From Alcaligenaceae bacterium (GTDB lineage Bacteria > Pseudomonadota > Gammaproteobacteria > Burkholderiales > Burkholderiaceae_B): a DNA stretch of 64,000 nt. Each line of letters begins with the position of its first letter. The first letter of the stretch is position 1. The position numbers and the translations under genes were made by a program. The DNA lies in assembly GCA_013416395.1 (NCBI GenBank), contig JACCEP010000001.1:558001-622000 (forward strand), written 5' to 3'. This document shows, one piece after another, positions 46,432 to 55,561 of the stretch. The notes under the pieces were generated by a model. The model ran no database searches. It worked only from the letters and a program-made list of their open reading frames with translations, and was not told the origin of the DNA.

Positions 46432-48426
46432 TTATTCGTCGCCCTCGGTATCTGGTGGCGGCGGGGCGCAAGCAGGTAACTGCACAATAAATTCTGTGCC
46501 GTCACCTGGCTGACTGCGCGCTTCAATGGTGCCACCGTGCCGCTCAATAACGGTTTTGACGAATGAAAGTCCCAGGCCAGCGCCTGTGGGGTTGTCAGCA
46601 GAATCAGTACCAAGCCGCTGGAAGCTGTGAAACAGCAGCCCAATCTCTTCTGCAGCAATGCCCCGACCCTGGTCCTTGATCTTTACCAACCAGTGTTGTC
46701 CCGAGGCAGAAGGTGTAATCGTGCAGCTTATACGGGTGTGCCCGGGGCTATATTTGATGGCATTGTCGATCAGGTTAGACAGTGCGCGACATAACAGCGT
46801 CCAGTCTCCGCGAACCCAGGCCTGTTCAGGGTGCTCTTCAATTTCGACAGTTATTTGTCGCCGCGTGGCCTGGGCCCAGAAATCATCCACAGCATGTTCT
46901 GTTAAATCGACCAGGTTAAAGACGGTATTCTGGAATTGCATGGCTTCTGCACGCGCCAGCTGCACAAAGCCATCAACCAGGTTAAGGGTTTTCGTGGCGT
47001 ATAGCTGTACCCGTTTCATGGCCTCGGGCTGGCTCAGCGCCGTCGAAGGGTTGTTTTGCAATTGCGCCAACGCAATGATGGAGTTTTGCGGCGCCCGCAT
47101 ATCATGCGAGAGAAACCGCAGCGTGTCGTCACGTTTTTGCTGCGCCAACCGCAGTTGCCTGATCGCATTATGCAGTTGCGACACACGTGACGAAAGGGTT
47201 TCATCCCCGGAAGATGGGTCGGTGGGTACCAGCTCTTCACCCAAGGCGAGACGGTCCCCGGTCAGCGTTTCGAGCTCGCGGTCGAGCTGCTGCAGCGATA
47301 CCTCTTGATTGCGCCAGCTCCATAACGGATACGCAACCGCCACGCCTATCAGCGAAGCGGTAATTGGCAGCCAGATGCCCGCAAAGTACATAAACAGTAT
47401 GCAGCTTGTCGCCGTCAGTATTAAGGTACTGGCGGCGGCCAGAAATGCTCGGCGCGGCGACAGACGTCGGAAAGCCAGGCAGGCCAGCAAAACAGGCAGC
47501 GTGGACAATAATGCGGCCAACAGGCGGTTGGGCGTGCGAATCCAGTCATCTTCAAGAGATGCGTTCAGGGCGTTGGCGAGCACTTCCACGCCTGCCATGG
47601 TTTCTCCGTGCCGGGTCAGTGGCGTTGGAAAGGCGTCACCCAAGCCCGAGCCCCAGGAACCAACGAGTACATATTTGTTGCGGAAGGTGGCTGGAGGGAT
47701 GTCGCCGTTCAACACATGGGCATAAGGATAGTGTGTGTAATGCCCAGGTGGGCCTGCATAAGGAATTAGCAGAGCCTGGCCAGGGCGTGATACCACCCGT
47801 GCAGACGAATCAACGCCAGCAACGTCGAGCATGGACAGCACCAGGTGTTGAGCGGAAAGCCCTGACGGCAGCTCCATGCGCGGGATGATCGAGCGTATGA
47901 CGCCGTCTTCGTCAGGGTAGATATTGAAGTAGCCCTGCTTGGCCGCCGCATTTATCAATGACGGCCTGGCTCGAATTAGTGCAGTCCCGTCATTGGTGAC
48001 CATGGACGGCAGTACGACGCGCCCCTGGACGGCGATTGCTTTGGCCAGCAAGGAATCATCCAAGGGATAGGCGGGGTTGGTATCGCTGAGCAGCAAGTCA
48101 AAACCGACGACCCGGGCTTGTTTCAGTTGCCCCAGCAGTCGCGCGTGTACCGCGCGTCGCCACGGCCAGTATCCGAGCGCTTCGATGCTGCTGTCATCAA
48201 TTGTGACAATGACAATGTCGTTGTTGTGCGAGGGCTTCAGGGTATTGGCCAGCACCCTGTCGTAAAACGTGTGATCTATGCGGGCAATACCTGTCTGTGC
48301 GCCAAAATAGCTGAGCGTCAGGGTCAGCAGTACCATGAGCACGGTGACCAGCAGCCATTCTGTCTGAACACGACGGTCAAGGTTTCCCCAGAAATCCCCC
48401 GGCGTTGGTGCTTCGGACCCGACCAT
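46432..48426 (-). CDS. CHASE2-domain sensor histidine kinase
   Basis: A 664-residue kinase. After an N-terminal membrane helix (about 24-46) comes a large CHASE2 sensor region (about 47-305, with DHTFYDRVL and IVIVTIDDSSIEALGYWPW). Three to four C-terminal membrane helices (about 308-385), a coiled coil and HisKA (LSHDMRAPQNS) follow, then an ATPase domain with N box LSNLIDNAIKYSP, G1 DQGRGIAAEEIG and G2 GAGLGLSFVK. The sensor domain faces the periplasm. It is last in an operon with a FecR/LysM protein and a response regulator, its probable partner. Confidence 0.92.
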   Translation of the reverse strand: MVGSEAPTPGDFWGNLDRRVQTEWLLVTVLMVLLTLTLSYFGAQTGIARIDHTFYDRVLANTLKPSHNNDIVIVTIDDSSIEALGYWPWRRAVHARLLGQLKQARVVGFDLLLSDTNPAYPLDDSLLAKAIAVQGRVVLPSMVTNDGTALIRARPSLINAAAKQGYFNIYPDEDGVIRSIIPRMELPSGLSAQHLVLSMLDVAGVDSSARVVSRPGQALLIPYAGPPGHYTHYPYAHVLNGDIPPATFRNKYVLVGSWGSGLGDAFPTPLTRHGETMAGVEVLANALNASLEDDWIRTPNRLLAALLSTLPVLLACLAFRRLSPRRAFLAAASTLILTATSCILFMYFAGIWLPITASLIGVAVAYPLWSWRNQEVSLQQLDRELETLTGDRLALGEELVPTDPSSGDETLSSRVSQLHNAIRQLRLAQQKRDDTLRFLSHDMRAPQNSIIALAQLQNNPSTALSQPEAMKRVQLYATKTLNLVDGFVQLARAEAMQFQNTVFNLVDLTEHAVDDFWAQATRRQITVEIEEHPEQAWVRGDWTLLCRALSNLIDNAIKYSPGHTRISCTITPSASGQHWLVKIKDQGRGIAAEEIGLLFHSFQRLGTDSADNPTGAGLGLSFVKTVIERHGGTIEARSQPGDGTEFIVQLPACAPPPPDTEGDE

Positions 48427-48429
48427 GAA

Positions 48430-49536
48430 TCAGTAGTCGTTAAGCATTATAGGCAAGCCAAAGCCCGACATGACGGGCTGGCCATCACCCCAACTTAGCA
48501 CCGACTGCCCAAGAAAAGGTTGTGCTGCATCGCGCCCGCTCAGGCCATCGGCGTCAGTAGCCCGTACGAGTACATAGAAATTGCCGGCCCCTGGCGCATG
48601 GAATGTTACGTCTGGCTGAGAAAATGTATGGCTGGAATACACGCGCGTGCCGTTTATATCATCGGCTACATGAACGAGGTAGGACGCGGCTCCTGGAACT
48701 GCAGGAAACTGCAGACGCCAACCGCTGGGGCCTCGTTCAGGGGCAGACAGTTCTGGCGCGGGCAGAAGCGACCGCACGGCTTTAAGTGTGCCAGATGCAT
48801 CCGTGACGGCACCCTGGCCTGCACGCAAGTTAGCCTGCCCCTGGCCCGAAGCCGCCAGATCGGCGCGTCCTTCGAGTACTTCGGTGTGTGAGCCTTCGGG
48901 GTCTGCGCGCACACGCAGATCGGTGCCGCGGACCCCTGTGATGGTGACCGGAGTCCGCACCTCGAAGCGGCCCACGCCAGTTTTTTCTGGCGCCACCTGT
49001 GACTCGAGCGCGCCGTCCTGCACGTGCATGATGGAGTCTGTGAGCCTGGCGGCTCTGAATACTCGCAGACGCTCAAAGCTGATCGACGAGTCGGCCGGGA
49101 TCGATAAGGTGCTGCCGTCTTCGAGCTGCAGGGTTGCGTAGCTGTTGGCGCCGCTGGTGATAACCCCTGTTTCATCGACGCTGTCGCCGATCGCCAACGG
49201 TCGGCCCGCAAGCGTTACCGTGCCTTGTACATGAAGCACGCGTGCCTGCGAAGGGTCTTCGGGAATCAGCGAGAAGGGGATATGGATGGCTTTACCTATC
49301 TGCAACTGTGTGGGCTCGGGCACGTTGTTCAGGGTTTGCAGCACACGCCAATTGCTTGTCGCTTCAGTAAACCGTTGTGATACACCGCCAAGCGTGTCTC
49401 CGGGTTGCGCCAGATAGATAAAATTTTCGCCCTGGGCTCCGGCAGGTTGCGCACTGGTTAATGCAGGCACTAGCATGGCCACCAGGGCGACAGCCGCTAT
49501 CAGACTGCTCGCCATGTTTATGGATTTGGCAATCAT
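48430..49536 (-). CDS. Exported LysM-FecR domain protein
   Basis: 368 residues with a signal peptide (cleavage near TSAQ, residue 29), a LysM module (about 40-88, IYLAQPGDTLGGVSQRF) and a FecR-like domain (about 100-225, with the TPVTITGVRGTDLRVR strand). The fibronectin-like or lipocalin-like C-terminal part spans about 245-340. FecR domains sense or relay envelope signals; LysM would hold the protein at peptidoglycan. It overlaps the upstream response-regulator gene by 4 nt and ends 3 nt before the CHASE2 kinase start, so it may feed the kinase from the periplasm. Confidence 0.88.
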   Translation of the reverse strand: MIAKSINMASSLIAAVALVAMLVPALTSAQPAGAQGENFIYLAQPGDTLGGVSQRFTEATSNWRVLQTLNNVPEPTQLQIGKAIHIPFSLIPEDPSQARVLHVQGTVTLAGRPLAIGDSVDETGVITSGANSYATLQLEDGSTLSIPADSSISFERLRVFRAARLTDSIMHVQDGALESQVAPEKTGVGRFEVRTPVTITGVRGTDLRVRADPEGSHTEVLEGRADLAASGQGQANLRAGQGAVTDASGTLKAVRSLLPAPELSAPERGPSGWRLQFPAVPGAASYLVHVADDINGTRVYSSHTFSQPDVTFHAPGAGNFYVLVRATDADGLSGRDAAQPFLGQSVLSWGDGQPVMSGFGLPIMLNDY

Positions 49537-50249
49537 GGTGTGGGGTCGTCCTGATTGTCTGCAAGTAGTTCTAGCCGGTAACCCAGCGCGTACGACGCAG
49601 TAAGTCGCACGCCGTTTTCAGGGCGCAACTGCAGCTTGCGGCGAATATTGGATAGATGCGTGTCCAGCGTACGGGACGTTGCGGGGATCTCACGGTTCCA
49701 TACGTTGTTGCTCAGAACATCTCTTGAAAACAGCCGCCCGGGGTTGCGAAAAAACAGCAAAGCCAACTCGTATTCTTTGGGAGCCAGTTCAACGGGAGCG
49801 CCATGAAGAGAGATAGTTTGTGCGGCGGGGTGTACAAGATAGTTGGCGCAATTGAAAGCGTCTTCCTGGCTGGCCACCGGGGTAGCTATGCGTCGGTGCA
49901 GTGCATTGATACGGGCTATGAGTTCGCCTATGCGCAAAGGCTTGACCACATAATCGTCAGCGCCGGCCTGCAGGCCAGTAACCAGATCGGATTCTTGCGT
50001 GCGATTGGTTAAAAACATGACGGGGATGCTCTGGCCAAGATTGCCACGCACCCACCTGACAATATCCAGACCGCTTATATCGGGAACTTGCCAGTCAAGC
50101 AGTAGAAGATCAAAATCGTGGTCGCGGCTAAGGGCCGCCAGAAAAGCTTTGCCTGTTAGGAACAAAGTACAGGTATGCCCGGCCTCCTGGAGTACAGCCT
50201 GGATGAACCGGCCCTGGACTTCGTCATCTTCAAGGGAAGCTATGTGCAT
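49533..50249 (-). CDS. OmpR-type response regulator
   Basis: 238 residues. The receiver domain (about 1-115) has acidic pair EDD near the start, phosphoacceptor Asp in LLLLDWQVP, FLTNR with the conserved Thr, and VVKPL with the conserved Lys. The C-terminal winged helix (about 135-230) has LAPKEYELALLFFRNPGRL and TSRTLDTHLSNIRRKL, which contacts DNA. It is the first gene of the operon with the FecR/LysM protein and the CHASE2 kinase. The region upstream is shared with the rpsL promoter on the other strand. Confidence 0.93.
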   Translation of the reverse strand: MHIASLEDDEVQGRFIQAVLQEAGHTCTLFLTGKAFLAALSRDHDFDLLLLDWQVPDISGLDIVRWVRGNLGQSIPVMFLTNRTQESDLVTGLQAGADDYVVKPLRIGELIARINALHRRIATPVASQEDAFNCANYLVHPAAQTISLHGAPVELAPKEYELALLFFRNPGRLFSRDVLSNNVWNREIPATSRTLDTHLSNIRRKLQLRPENGVRLTASYALGYRLELLADNQDDPTP

Positions 50250-50378
50250 GTATGCGATAAATAAACGATTTTAATAACCTGAACCGCTATGTTACGACAC
50301 ATGTCTCTATAGTGTCGAGCAAGCTGACTATAAGCGGTATGGGTTCTCAGACAGCAATGCTGAATAATCAAAAGCATG

Positions 50379-50408
50379 TTGACGATTAACTTGTGCACGT
50401 GCTACTAT
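50379..50408 (+). promoter_or_regulatory. Likely promoter of the str operon
   Basis: TTGACG (50379-50384), 18 nt, then TACTAT (50403-50408) lie in the 407-bp gap between the response regulator and rpsL. Transcription would begin near 50415 and give a leader of about 240 nt. The gap otherwise holds the short leader ORF and hairpin listed separately. Confidence 0.6.
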
Positions 50409-50437
50409 GGCGAGCTTACTTTCAGGGCCTCTGTACT

Positions 50438-50560
50438 ATGGCACTAAAAGTAATACACCCAGCTTTGCTGCAAGACCCGCTCTTTTACGTATTTCGTGCC
50501 AGGCGGTTTTTGCGCAAACCGCCTGAGGCTGTAGTGGCAAGGCATCTCTTCAATTTATAG
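50438..50560 (+). CDS. Possible 40-codon leader ORF before rpsL
   Basis: ATG to TAG encodes 40 residues, with a basic stretch FRARRFLRKPPEA. It lies inside the predicted rpsL leader and overlaps the hairpin at 50501-50524. No ribosome site is clear, and no homologue is recognised, so it may not be translated. Confidence 0.2.
   Translation: MALKVIHPALLQDPLFYVFRARRFLRKPPEAVVARHLFNL
50501..50524 (+). promoter_or_regulatory. Hairpin in the rpsL leader
   Basis: AGGCGGTTT and AAACCGCCT form a perfect 9-bp stem with a TTGCGC loop. There is no T-run, so it looks like an RNA regulatory or stability element rather than a terminator. Confidence 0.5.
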
Positions 50561-50656
50561 AGACATGGCCGGCCAGCAGCGACAGGCGTTTATCACTCAT
50601 ACGTCTAACAGTACGCAAGTACCGAATGCGTAAAAGTCACAGGATGCGTAAAGGTT

Positions 50657-51034
50657 ATGCCAACCATTAGCCAACTCGTGCGTAAGCCGCGCGAAGTCAG
50701 CCGCGCAAGCAGCAAGAGCCCCGCGCTCGAAAACTGCCCGCAGCGCCGTGGTGTTTGCACTCGCGTGTACACCACCACCCCCAAAAAACCTAACTCAGCT
50801 TTGCGTAAAGTCGCCAAGGTTCGTCTTACCAACGGTTTCGAAGTCATTTCGTACATCGGCGGTGAAGGCCACAACCTGCAAGAACACTCGGTGGTTCTTG
50901 TGCGCGGCGGTCGTGTAAAAGACTTGCCAGGTGTGCGTTACCACATCGTTCGTGGCTCGCTCGACTTGCAAGGGGTCAAAGACCGCAAGCAGTCGCGCTC
51001 CAAGTACGGTGCAAAGCGCCCCAAGAAAGCTTAA
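50657..51034 (+). CDS. rpsL: Ribosomal protein S12
   Basis: 125 residues, [13 protein letters not shown] to RPKKA. The streptomycin-related sites are wild type: [10 protein letters not shown] holds the Lys43 equivalent and [11 protein letters not shown] the Lys88 equivalent. S12 helps decoding in the A site. First gene of the str operon. Confidence 0.99.
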   Translation: MPTISQLVRKPREVSRASSKSPALENCPQRRGVCTRVYTTTPKKPNSALRKVAKVRLTNGFEVISYIGGEGHNLQEHSVVLVRGGRVKDLPGVRYHIVRGSLDLQGVKDRKQSRSKYGAKRPKKA

Positions 51035-51173
51035 GTTTTTCCTCTGTCCGGCAAGTCCGGGCGTCTCAGTGCAGCCGTGGGCAGTCCGCCCGCAGCATGT
51101 AAGTGATCATCTTTAATGGGTGATCAAGGCCGCAATAACGCGGTTCAACTGAACAGTCACAAGGAAGTTAAAA

Positions 51174-51644
51174 ATGCCTCGTCGTCGCGAAGTTCCCAAA
51201 CGTGAAATTCTTCCCGATCCTAAATTTGGCAGCGTAGATCTGGCCAAATTCATGAACGTTGTCATGCTGTCTGGCAAGAAAGCCGTAGCCGAACGCATCA
51301 TCTACGGCGCCTTTGATCACATCCAGGCTAAAACTGGCAAAGAGCCTATCGAAGTGTTCAATACTGCCATCAGCAACATCAAGCCCCTCGTAGAAGTGAA
51401 AAGCCGCCGTGTCGGTGGCGCGAACTATCAAGTGCCGGTTGAAGTGCGCCCTGTGCGCCGCCTGGCCCTTGCCATGCGCTGGTTGCGTGAAGCAGCCAAA
51501 AAACGTGGTGAGAAATCGATGGATCTGCGCCTTGCCGGCGAACTGCTTGACGCCTCCGAAGGTCGTGGCGGCGCCATGAAGAAGCGGGAAGACACGCACA
51601 AGATGGCAGAGGCCAACAAGGCATTCAGCCATTTCCGTTGGTAA
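51174..51644 (+). CDS. rpsG: Ribosomal protein S7
   Basis: 156 residues, the long bacterial form, with the N-terminal [34 protein letters not shown] and the C-terminal [11 protein letters not shown]7 nucleates 30S head assembly and can repress the str operon. AAGGAAG precedes the ATG. Confidence 0.99.
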   Translation: MPRRREVPKREILPDPKFGSVDLAKFMNVVMLSGKKAVAERIIYGAFDHIQAKTGKEPIEVFNTAISNIKPLVEVKSRRVGGANYQVPVEVRPVRRLALAMRWLREAAKKRGEKSMDLRLAGELLDASEGRGGAMKKREDTHKMAEANKAFSHFRW

Positions 51645-51659
51645 TCTAAGGACACAATC

Positions 51660-53762
51660 ATGGCCCGCAAAACCCCGATCGAGCGCTATCGCAACATTGG
51701 TATTTCCGCGCATATCGATGCCGGCAAAACCACGACCACCGAGCGCATCCTGTTCTATACCGGCGTCAACCACAAAATTGGCGAAACCCATGAAGGCTCC
51801 GCCACCATGGACTGGATGGAGCAGGAACAAGAACGCGGCATCACCATTACGTCCGCTGCCACGACCGCCTTCTGGAAAGGCATGGCAGGCGATCGTCCTG
51901 AGCATCGTATCAACATCATCGACACCCCGGGGCACGTTGACTTCACCATTGAAGTTGAGCGTTCCATGCGTGTGCTTGATGGCGCCTGCATGGTTTACTG
52001 CGCTGTGGGTGGTGTTCAGCCCCAGTCTGAAACCGTATGGCGTCAGGCCAACAAATACGGCGTGCCCCGTCTTGCCTTCATCAACAAGATGGACCGCACC
52101 GGTGCAAACTTCTTCAAGGTCTACGATCAGCTCAAGTTGCGCCTGAAAGCCAACCCTGTGCCTATCGTTATTCCTATCGGCGCTGAAGATACCTTCAAGG
52201 GCGTGGTCGATCTCGTACGCATGCAAGGCATCGTATGGGACGAAGCCACCCATGGCACCAAGTTCGACTACATTGACATCCCCGCTGACCTGGTTGATCA
52301 GGCCAACGAGTGGCATGAAAAGCTGGTCGAGTCGGCTGCCGAAGCCAACGAAGAACTCATGGACAAATACCTTGAGTCTGGCGCGCTTTCCGCAGAAGAG
52401 ATCAACGAAGGTATCCGCCTGCGCACCATTGCTGGCGAAATCCAGCCCATGTTGTGCGGTACTGCCTTCAAGAACAAGGGCGTGCAGCGCATGCTCGACG
52501 CAGTGCTTGACTACCTGCCTTCGCCTGTTGATATCCCGCCTGTTAAGGGTATCGATGATGACGGCAATGAAATCAGCCTGCCTGCTGATGACTCTGCCAA
52601 GTTCTCCGCGCTGGCGTTCAAACTAATGAGCGACCCCTTTGTGGGCCAGCTTACGTTTGTGCGCGTGTACTCGGGTGTTCTGCATTCCGGCGAGACGGTT
52701 TACAACCCGATCAAGTCGAAAAAAGAACGCATTGGCCGCATCTTGCAGATGCACGCCAATAACCGTGCCGAGATCAAAGAAGTTCTGGCGGGCGACATCG
52801 CCGCTGTGGTTGGTCTGAAAGACGTCACCACCGGCGAAACACTGTGCGACGTAGGTCAGCACATCTTGCTTGAGCGTATGGAGTTCCCCGAGCCTGTTAT
52901 TTCGCAGGCTGTCGAGCCCAAGACCAAGGCCGATCAAGAAAAAATGGGTGTTGCCCTTCAGCGCCTGGCACAGGAAGATCCATCTTTCCGTGTCACCAGC
53001 GACGAAGAGTCCGGCCAGACCATTATTTCGGGTATGGGCGAGTTGCACCTTGAGGTTCTGGTTGACCGCATGCGCCGTGAATTCGGTGTTGAGGCCAACG
53101 TCGGCAAGCCACAAGTGGCTTACCGTGAAACCATCCGCAAAACTTGCGAAGAAATCGAAGGCAAGTTCGTCAAGCAGTCGGGCGGTCGTGGTCAGTACGG
53201 TCACGTTGTGCTCAAGCTTGAGCCTCTCGAACAAGGCGGTGGTTACCAGTTCGTTGACGCAATTAAGGGCGGCGTGGTGCCACGCGAGTACATCCCTGCT
53301 GTCGACAAGGGTATTCAAGAAACTCTGCCAGCTGGCGTGGTTGCGGGTTACCCGGTCGTAGACGTCAAAGTTACGCTTTTCTTCGGTTCGTACCACGATG
53401 TTGACTCGAACGAAAACGCGTTCCGCATGGCTGCTTCCATGGCTTTCAAAGACGGTATGCGCAAGGCCAGCCCTGTGCTGCTCGAGCCCATGATGGCTGT
53501 CGACGTTGAAACTCCCGAAGAGTATGCCGGTACGGTCATGGGCGATCTGTCCTCCCGTCGCGGTATGGTTCAGGGCATGGATGATATCCCTGGCGGCGGT
53601 AAAATCATCAAGGCTGAAGTGCCTCTGGCTGAGATGTTTGGTTACTCGACCAACCTGCGTTCACAAACGCAAGGGCGTGCAACCTACTCCATGGAGTTCA
53701 AGCATTACGCCGAGGCTCCGAAGAACGTCGCTGAAGAAGTTATCAGCGCACGTGGCAAGTAA
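51660..53762 (+). CDS. fusA: Elongation factor G
   Basis: 700 residues with GTPase motifs [23 protein letters not shown] and [10 protein letters not shown], and the C-terminal domain IV-V signature GGRGQYGHV and [11 protein letters not shown]. It drives translocation and, with RRF, ribosome recycling. It follows rpsG by 15 nt. Confidence 0.99.
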   Translation: MARKTPIERYRNIGISAHIDAGKTTTTERILFYTGVNHKIGETHEGSATMDWMEQEQERGITITSAATTAFWKGMAGDRPEHRINIIDTPGHVDFTIEVERSMRVLDGACMVYCAVGGVQPQSETVWRQANKYGVPRLAFINKMDRTGANFFKVYDQLKLRLKANPVPIVIPIGAEDTFKGVVDLVRMQGIVWDEATHGTKFDYIDIPADLVDQANEWHEKLVESAAEANEELMDKYLESGALSAEEINEGIRLRTIAGEIQPMLCGTAFKNKGVQRMLDAVLDYLPSPVDIPPVKGIDDDGNEISLPADDSAKFSALAFKLMSDPFVGQLTFVRVYSGVLHSGETVYNPIKSKKERIGRILQMHANNRAEIKEVLAGDIAAVVGLKDVTTGETLCDVGQHILLERMEFPEPVISQAVEPKTKADQEKMGVALQRLAQEDPSFRVTSDEESGQTIISGMGELHLEVLVDRMRREFGVEANVGKPQVAYRETIRKTCEEIEGKFVKQSGGRGQYGHVVLKLEPLEQGGGYQFVDAIKGGVVPREYIPAVDKGIQETLPAGVVAGYPVVDVKVTLFFGSYHDVDSNENAFRMAASMAFKDGMRKASPVLLEPMMAVDVETPEEYAGTVMGDLSSRRGMVQGMDDIPGGGKIIKAEVPLAEMFGYSTNLRSQTQGRATYSMEFKHYAEAPKNVAEEVISARGK

Positions 53763-53772
53763 TTAATCAATT

Positions 53773-53809
53773 CCTGCCCGTTTTGTGTAAACGGGCAGGT
53801 AACTTTTTT
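53773..53809 (+). terminator. Hairpin between fusA and tuf
   Basis: CCTGCCCGTTT and AAACGGGCAGG form a perfect 11-bp stem with a 5-nt loop; a run of six T follows 4 nt later. It may be a partial terminator or a processing site inside the str operon. Confidence 0.6.
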
Positions 53810-53841
53810 ATGTTTCCTTGAAAACATTGATGGGATAAATC

Positions 53842-55032
53842 ATGGCAAAAGGTAAGTTTGAACGAACCAAACCGCACGTCAACGTAGGTACGATCGGGCA
53901 CGTTGACCACGGCAAGACCACGCTGACGGCAGCGATCACGACAGTGCTTTCGACGGCATTCGGTGGCGAAGCCAAGGGCTACGCCCAGATCGACGCAGCG
54001 CCCGAAGAAAAAGCGCGCGGCATCACGATCAACACCTCGCACGTTGAGTACGAAACCAAGGCACGTCACTACGCACACGTAGACTGCCCGGGCCACGCTG
54101 ACTATGTCAAAAACATGATCACCGGCGCAGCGCAGATGGACGGCGCTATTCTGGTGGTTTCGGCCGCTGACGGCCCCATGCCGCAAACGCGTGAGCACAT
54201 CCTGCTGTCGCGCCAGGTGGGCGTGCCTTACATCATCGTGTTCCTGAACAAGGCTGACATGGTTGATGACGAAGAGCTGCTTGAGCTGGTCGAAATGGAA
54301 GTGCGCGAGCTGCTCTCCAAGTACGACTTTCCGGGCGACGATACGCCCATCATCAAGGGTTCGGCCAAGCTGGCTCTTGAGGGTGACGAAGGTCCTCTGG
54401 GCAAGCAAGCCATCATGCAGCTGGCCGATGCGCTGGACAACTACATTCCTACGCCTGAGCGTGCCATTGACGGCGCATTCCTGATGCCTGTTGAAGACGT
54501 GTTCTCCATCTCGGGTCGCGGCACGGTGGTTACCGGTCGTATCGAGCGTGGCATTGTCAAGGTTGGCGAAGAAATCGAAGTGGTTGGTATCAAAGACACC
54601 ATCAAAACGACCTGCACGGGCGTTGAGATGTTCCGCAAGCTGCTCGACCAGGGTCAGGCAGGCGATAACGTGGGTGTGTTGCTGCGCGGTACCAAGCGTG
54701 AAGACGTCGAGCGTGGTCAGGTTCTGGCCAAGCCCGGCTCGATCAAGCCGCACACAGACTTTGACGCTGAAGTGTACATTTTGTCCAAAGACGAGGGTGG
54801 CCGTCATACGCCGTTCTTCCAGGGCTATCGTCCACAGTTTTACTTCCGTACTACCGACGTAACGGGTACGATTGAGCTGCCGGCCGACAAAGAAATGGTT
54901 CTGCCAGGTGACAACGTGTCCATGAAGGTTAGCCTGATTGCACCGATCGCCATGGAAGAAGGCCTGCGTTTCGCTATTCGCGAAGGTGGTCGTACTGTTG
55001 GTGCAGGCGTTGTAGCCAAGATCCTCAAGTAA
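53842..55032 (+). CDS. tuf: Elongation factor Tu, copy 2
   Basis: A second 396-residue EF-Tu, protein-identical to the copy at 30263. The nucleotide sequences differ only at codons 4 and 8 (GGT for GGC and CGA for CGG), while the flanks are unrelated. Such exact identity over about 1.16 kb indicates recent gene conversion. It lies in the str operon after fusA, the standard second location of tuf in proteobacteria. Confidence 0.99.
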   Translation: MAKGKFERTKPHVNVGTIGHVDHGKTTLTAAITTVLSTAFGGEAKGYAQIDAAPEEKARGITINTSHVEYETKARHYAHVDCPGHADYVKNMITGAAQMDGAILVVSAADGPMPQTREHILLSRQVGVPYIIVFLNKADMVDDEELLELVEMEVRELLSKYDFPGDDTPIIKGSAKLALEGDEGPLGKQAIMQLADALDNYIPTPERAIDGAFLMPVEDVFSISGRGTVVTGRIERGIVKVGEEIEVVGIKDTIKTTCTGVEMFRKLLDQGQAGDNVGVLLRGTKREDVERGQVLAKPGSIKPHTDFDAEVYILSKDEGGRHTPFFQGYRPQFYFRTTDVTGTIELPADKEMVLPGDNVSMKVSLIAPIAMEEGLRFAIREGGRTVGAGVVAKILK

Positions 55033-55053
55033 TAAAGGCATAGCCGCTGATGG

Positions 55054-55073
55054 CGGGAGCAATATTGCTCCCG
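55054..55073 (+). repeat. 20-bp palindrome between tuf and rpsJ
   Basis: CGGGAGCAATATTGCTCCCG is a perfect palindrome, 21 nt after the tuf stop and 25 nt before rpsJ. It lacks a T-run and may be an RNase processing or stability hairpin that sets different levels of tuf and rpsJ mRNA. Confidence 0.75.
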
Positions 55074-55098
55074 TCTAATTCGTTCTTTAGGAATACCC

Positions 55099-55410
55099 AT
55101 GAAAAACCAGAAAATCCGCATCCGTCTCAAGGCTTTTGACTACAAACTGATCGATCAGTCGGCAGCAGAAATCGTCGAAACCGCCAAGCGCACGGGCGCG
55201 GTAGTGCGTGGTCCAGTACCGCTGCCTACCCGCATTCGTCGTTTAGACGTGCTGCGCTCGCCTCACGTCAACAAGACGGCGCGCGATCAGTTTGAAATGC
55301 GTACGCACCAGCGTCTGATGGATATCGTGGATCCAACCGACAAAACTGTTGATGCGCTCATGCGTCTTGACCTGCCAGCAGGTGTAGACGTAGAAATCGC
55401 ATTGCAGTAA
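55099..55410 (+). CDS. rpsJ: Ribosomal protein S10 (NusE)
   Basis: 103 residues, [20 protein letters not shown] to VEIALQ, with the [13 protein letters not shown] loop. S10 is a 30S protein and also the NusE antitermination partner of NusG. In most relatives rplC follows directly; here a strong terminator and unrelated genes follow. Confidence 0.99.
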   Translation: MKNQKIRIRLKAFDYKLIDQSAAEIVETAKRTGAVVRGPVPLPTRIRRLDVLRSPHVNKTARDQFEMRTHQRLMDIVDPTDKTVDALMRLDLPAGVDVEIALQ

Positions 55411-55455
55411 GCTGTTGGGCAAGCGCCATGGGCTTCGCGCCCCCGGCGCAACAAA

Positions 55456-55486
55456 CAAAACGCCATGCTTGTCGCATGGCGTTTTG
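55456..55486. terminator. Terminator after rpsJ
   Basis: CAAAACGCCATGC and GCATGGCGTTTTG form a perfect 13-bp stem with a 5-nt loop and flanking A/T runs. It ends the str operon at rpsJ. Confidence 0.9.
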
Positions 55487-55561
55487 CGTTGTATCAGGCA
55501 CCATATGACATGGCACTCGTGGCCGGGCCAATAAACGTCCGCAACTCCAGGAGACAACGAC

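Noticed and set aside
51168-52316. 382-codon antisense frame across rpsG and fusA
   Set aside because: It spans two real genes and their spacer; shadow of the sense frames.
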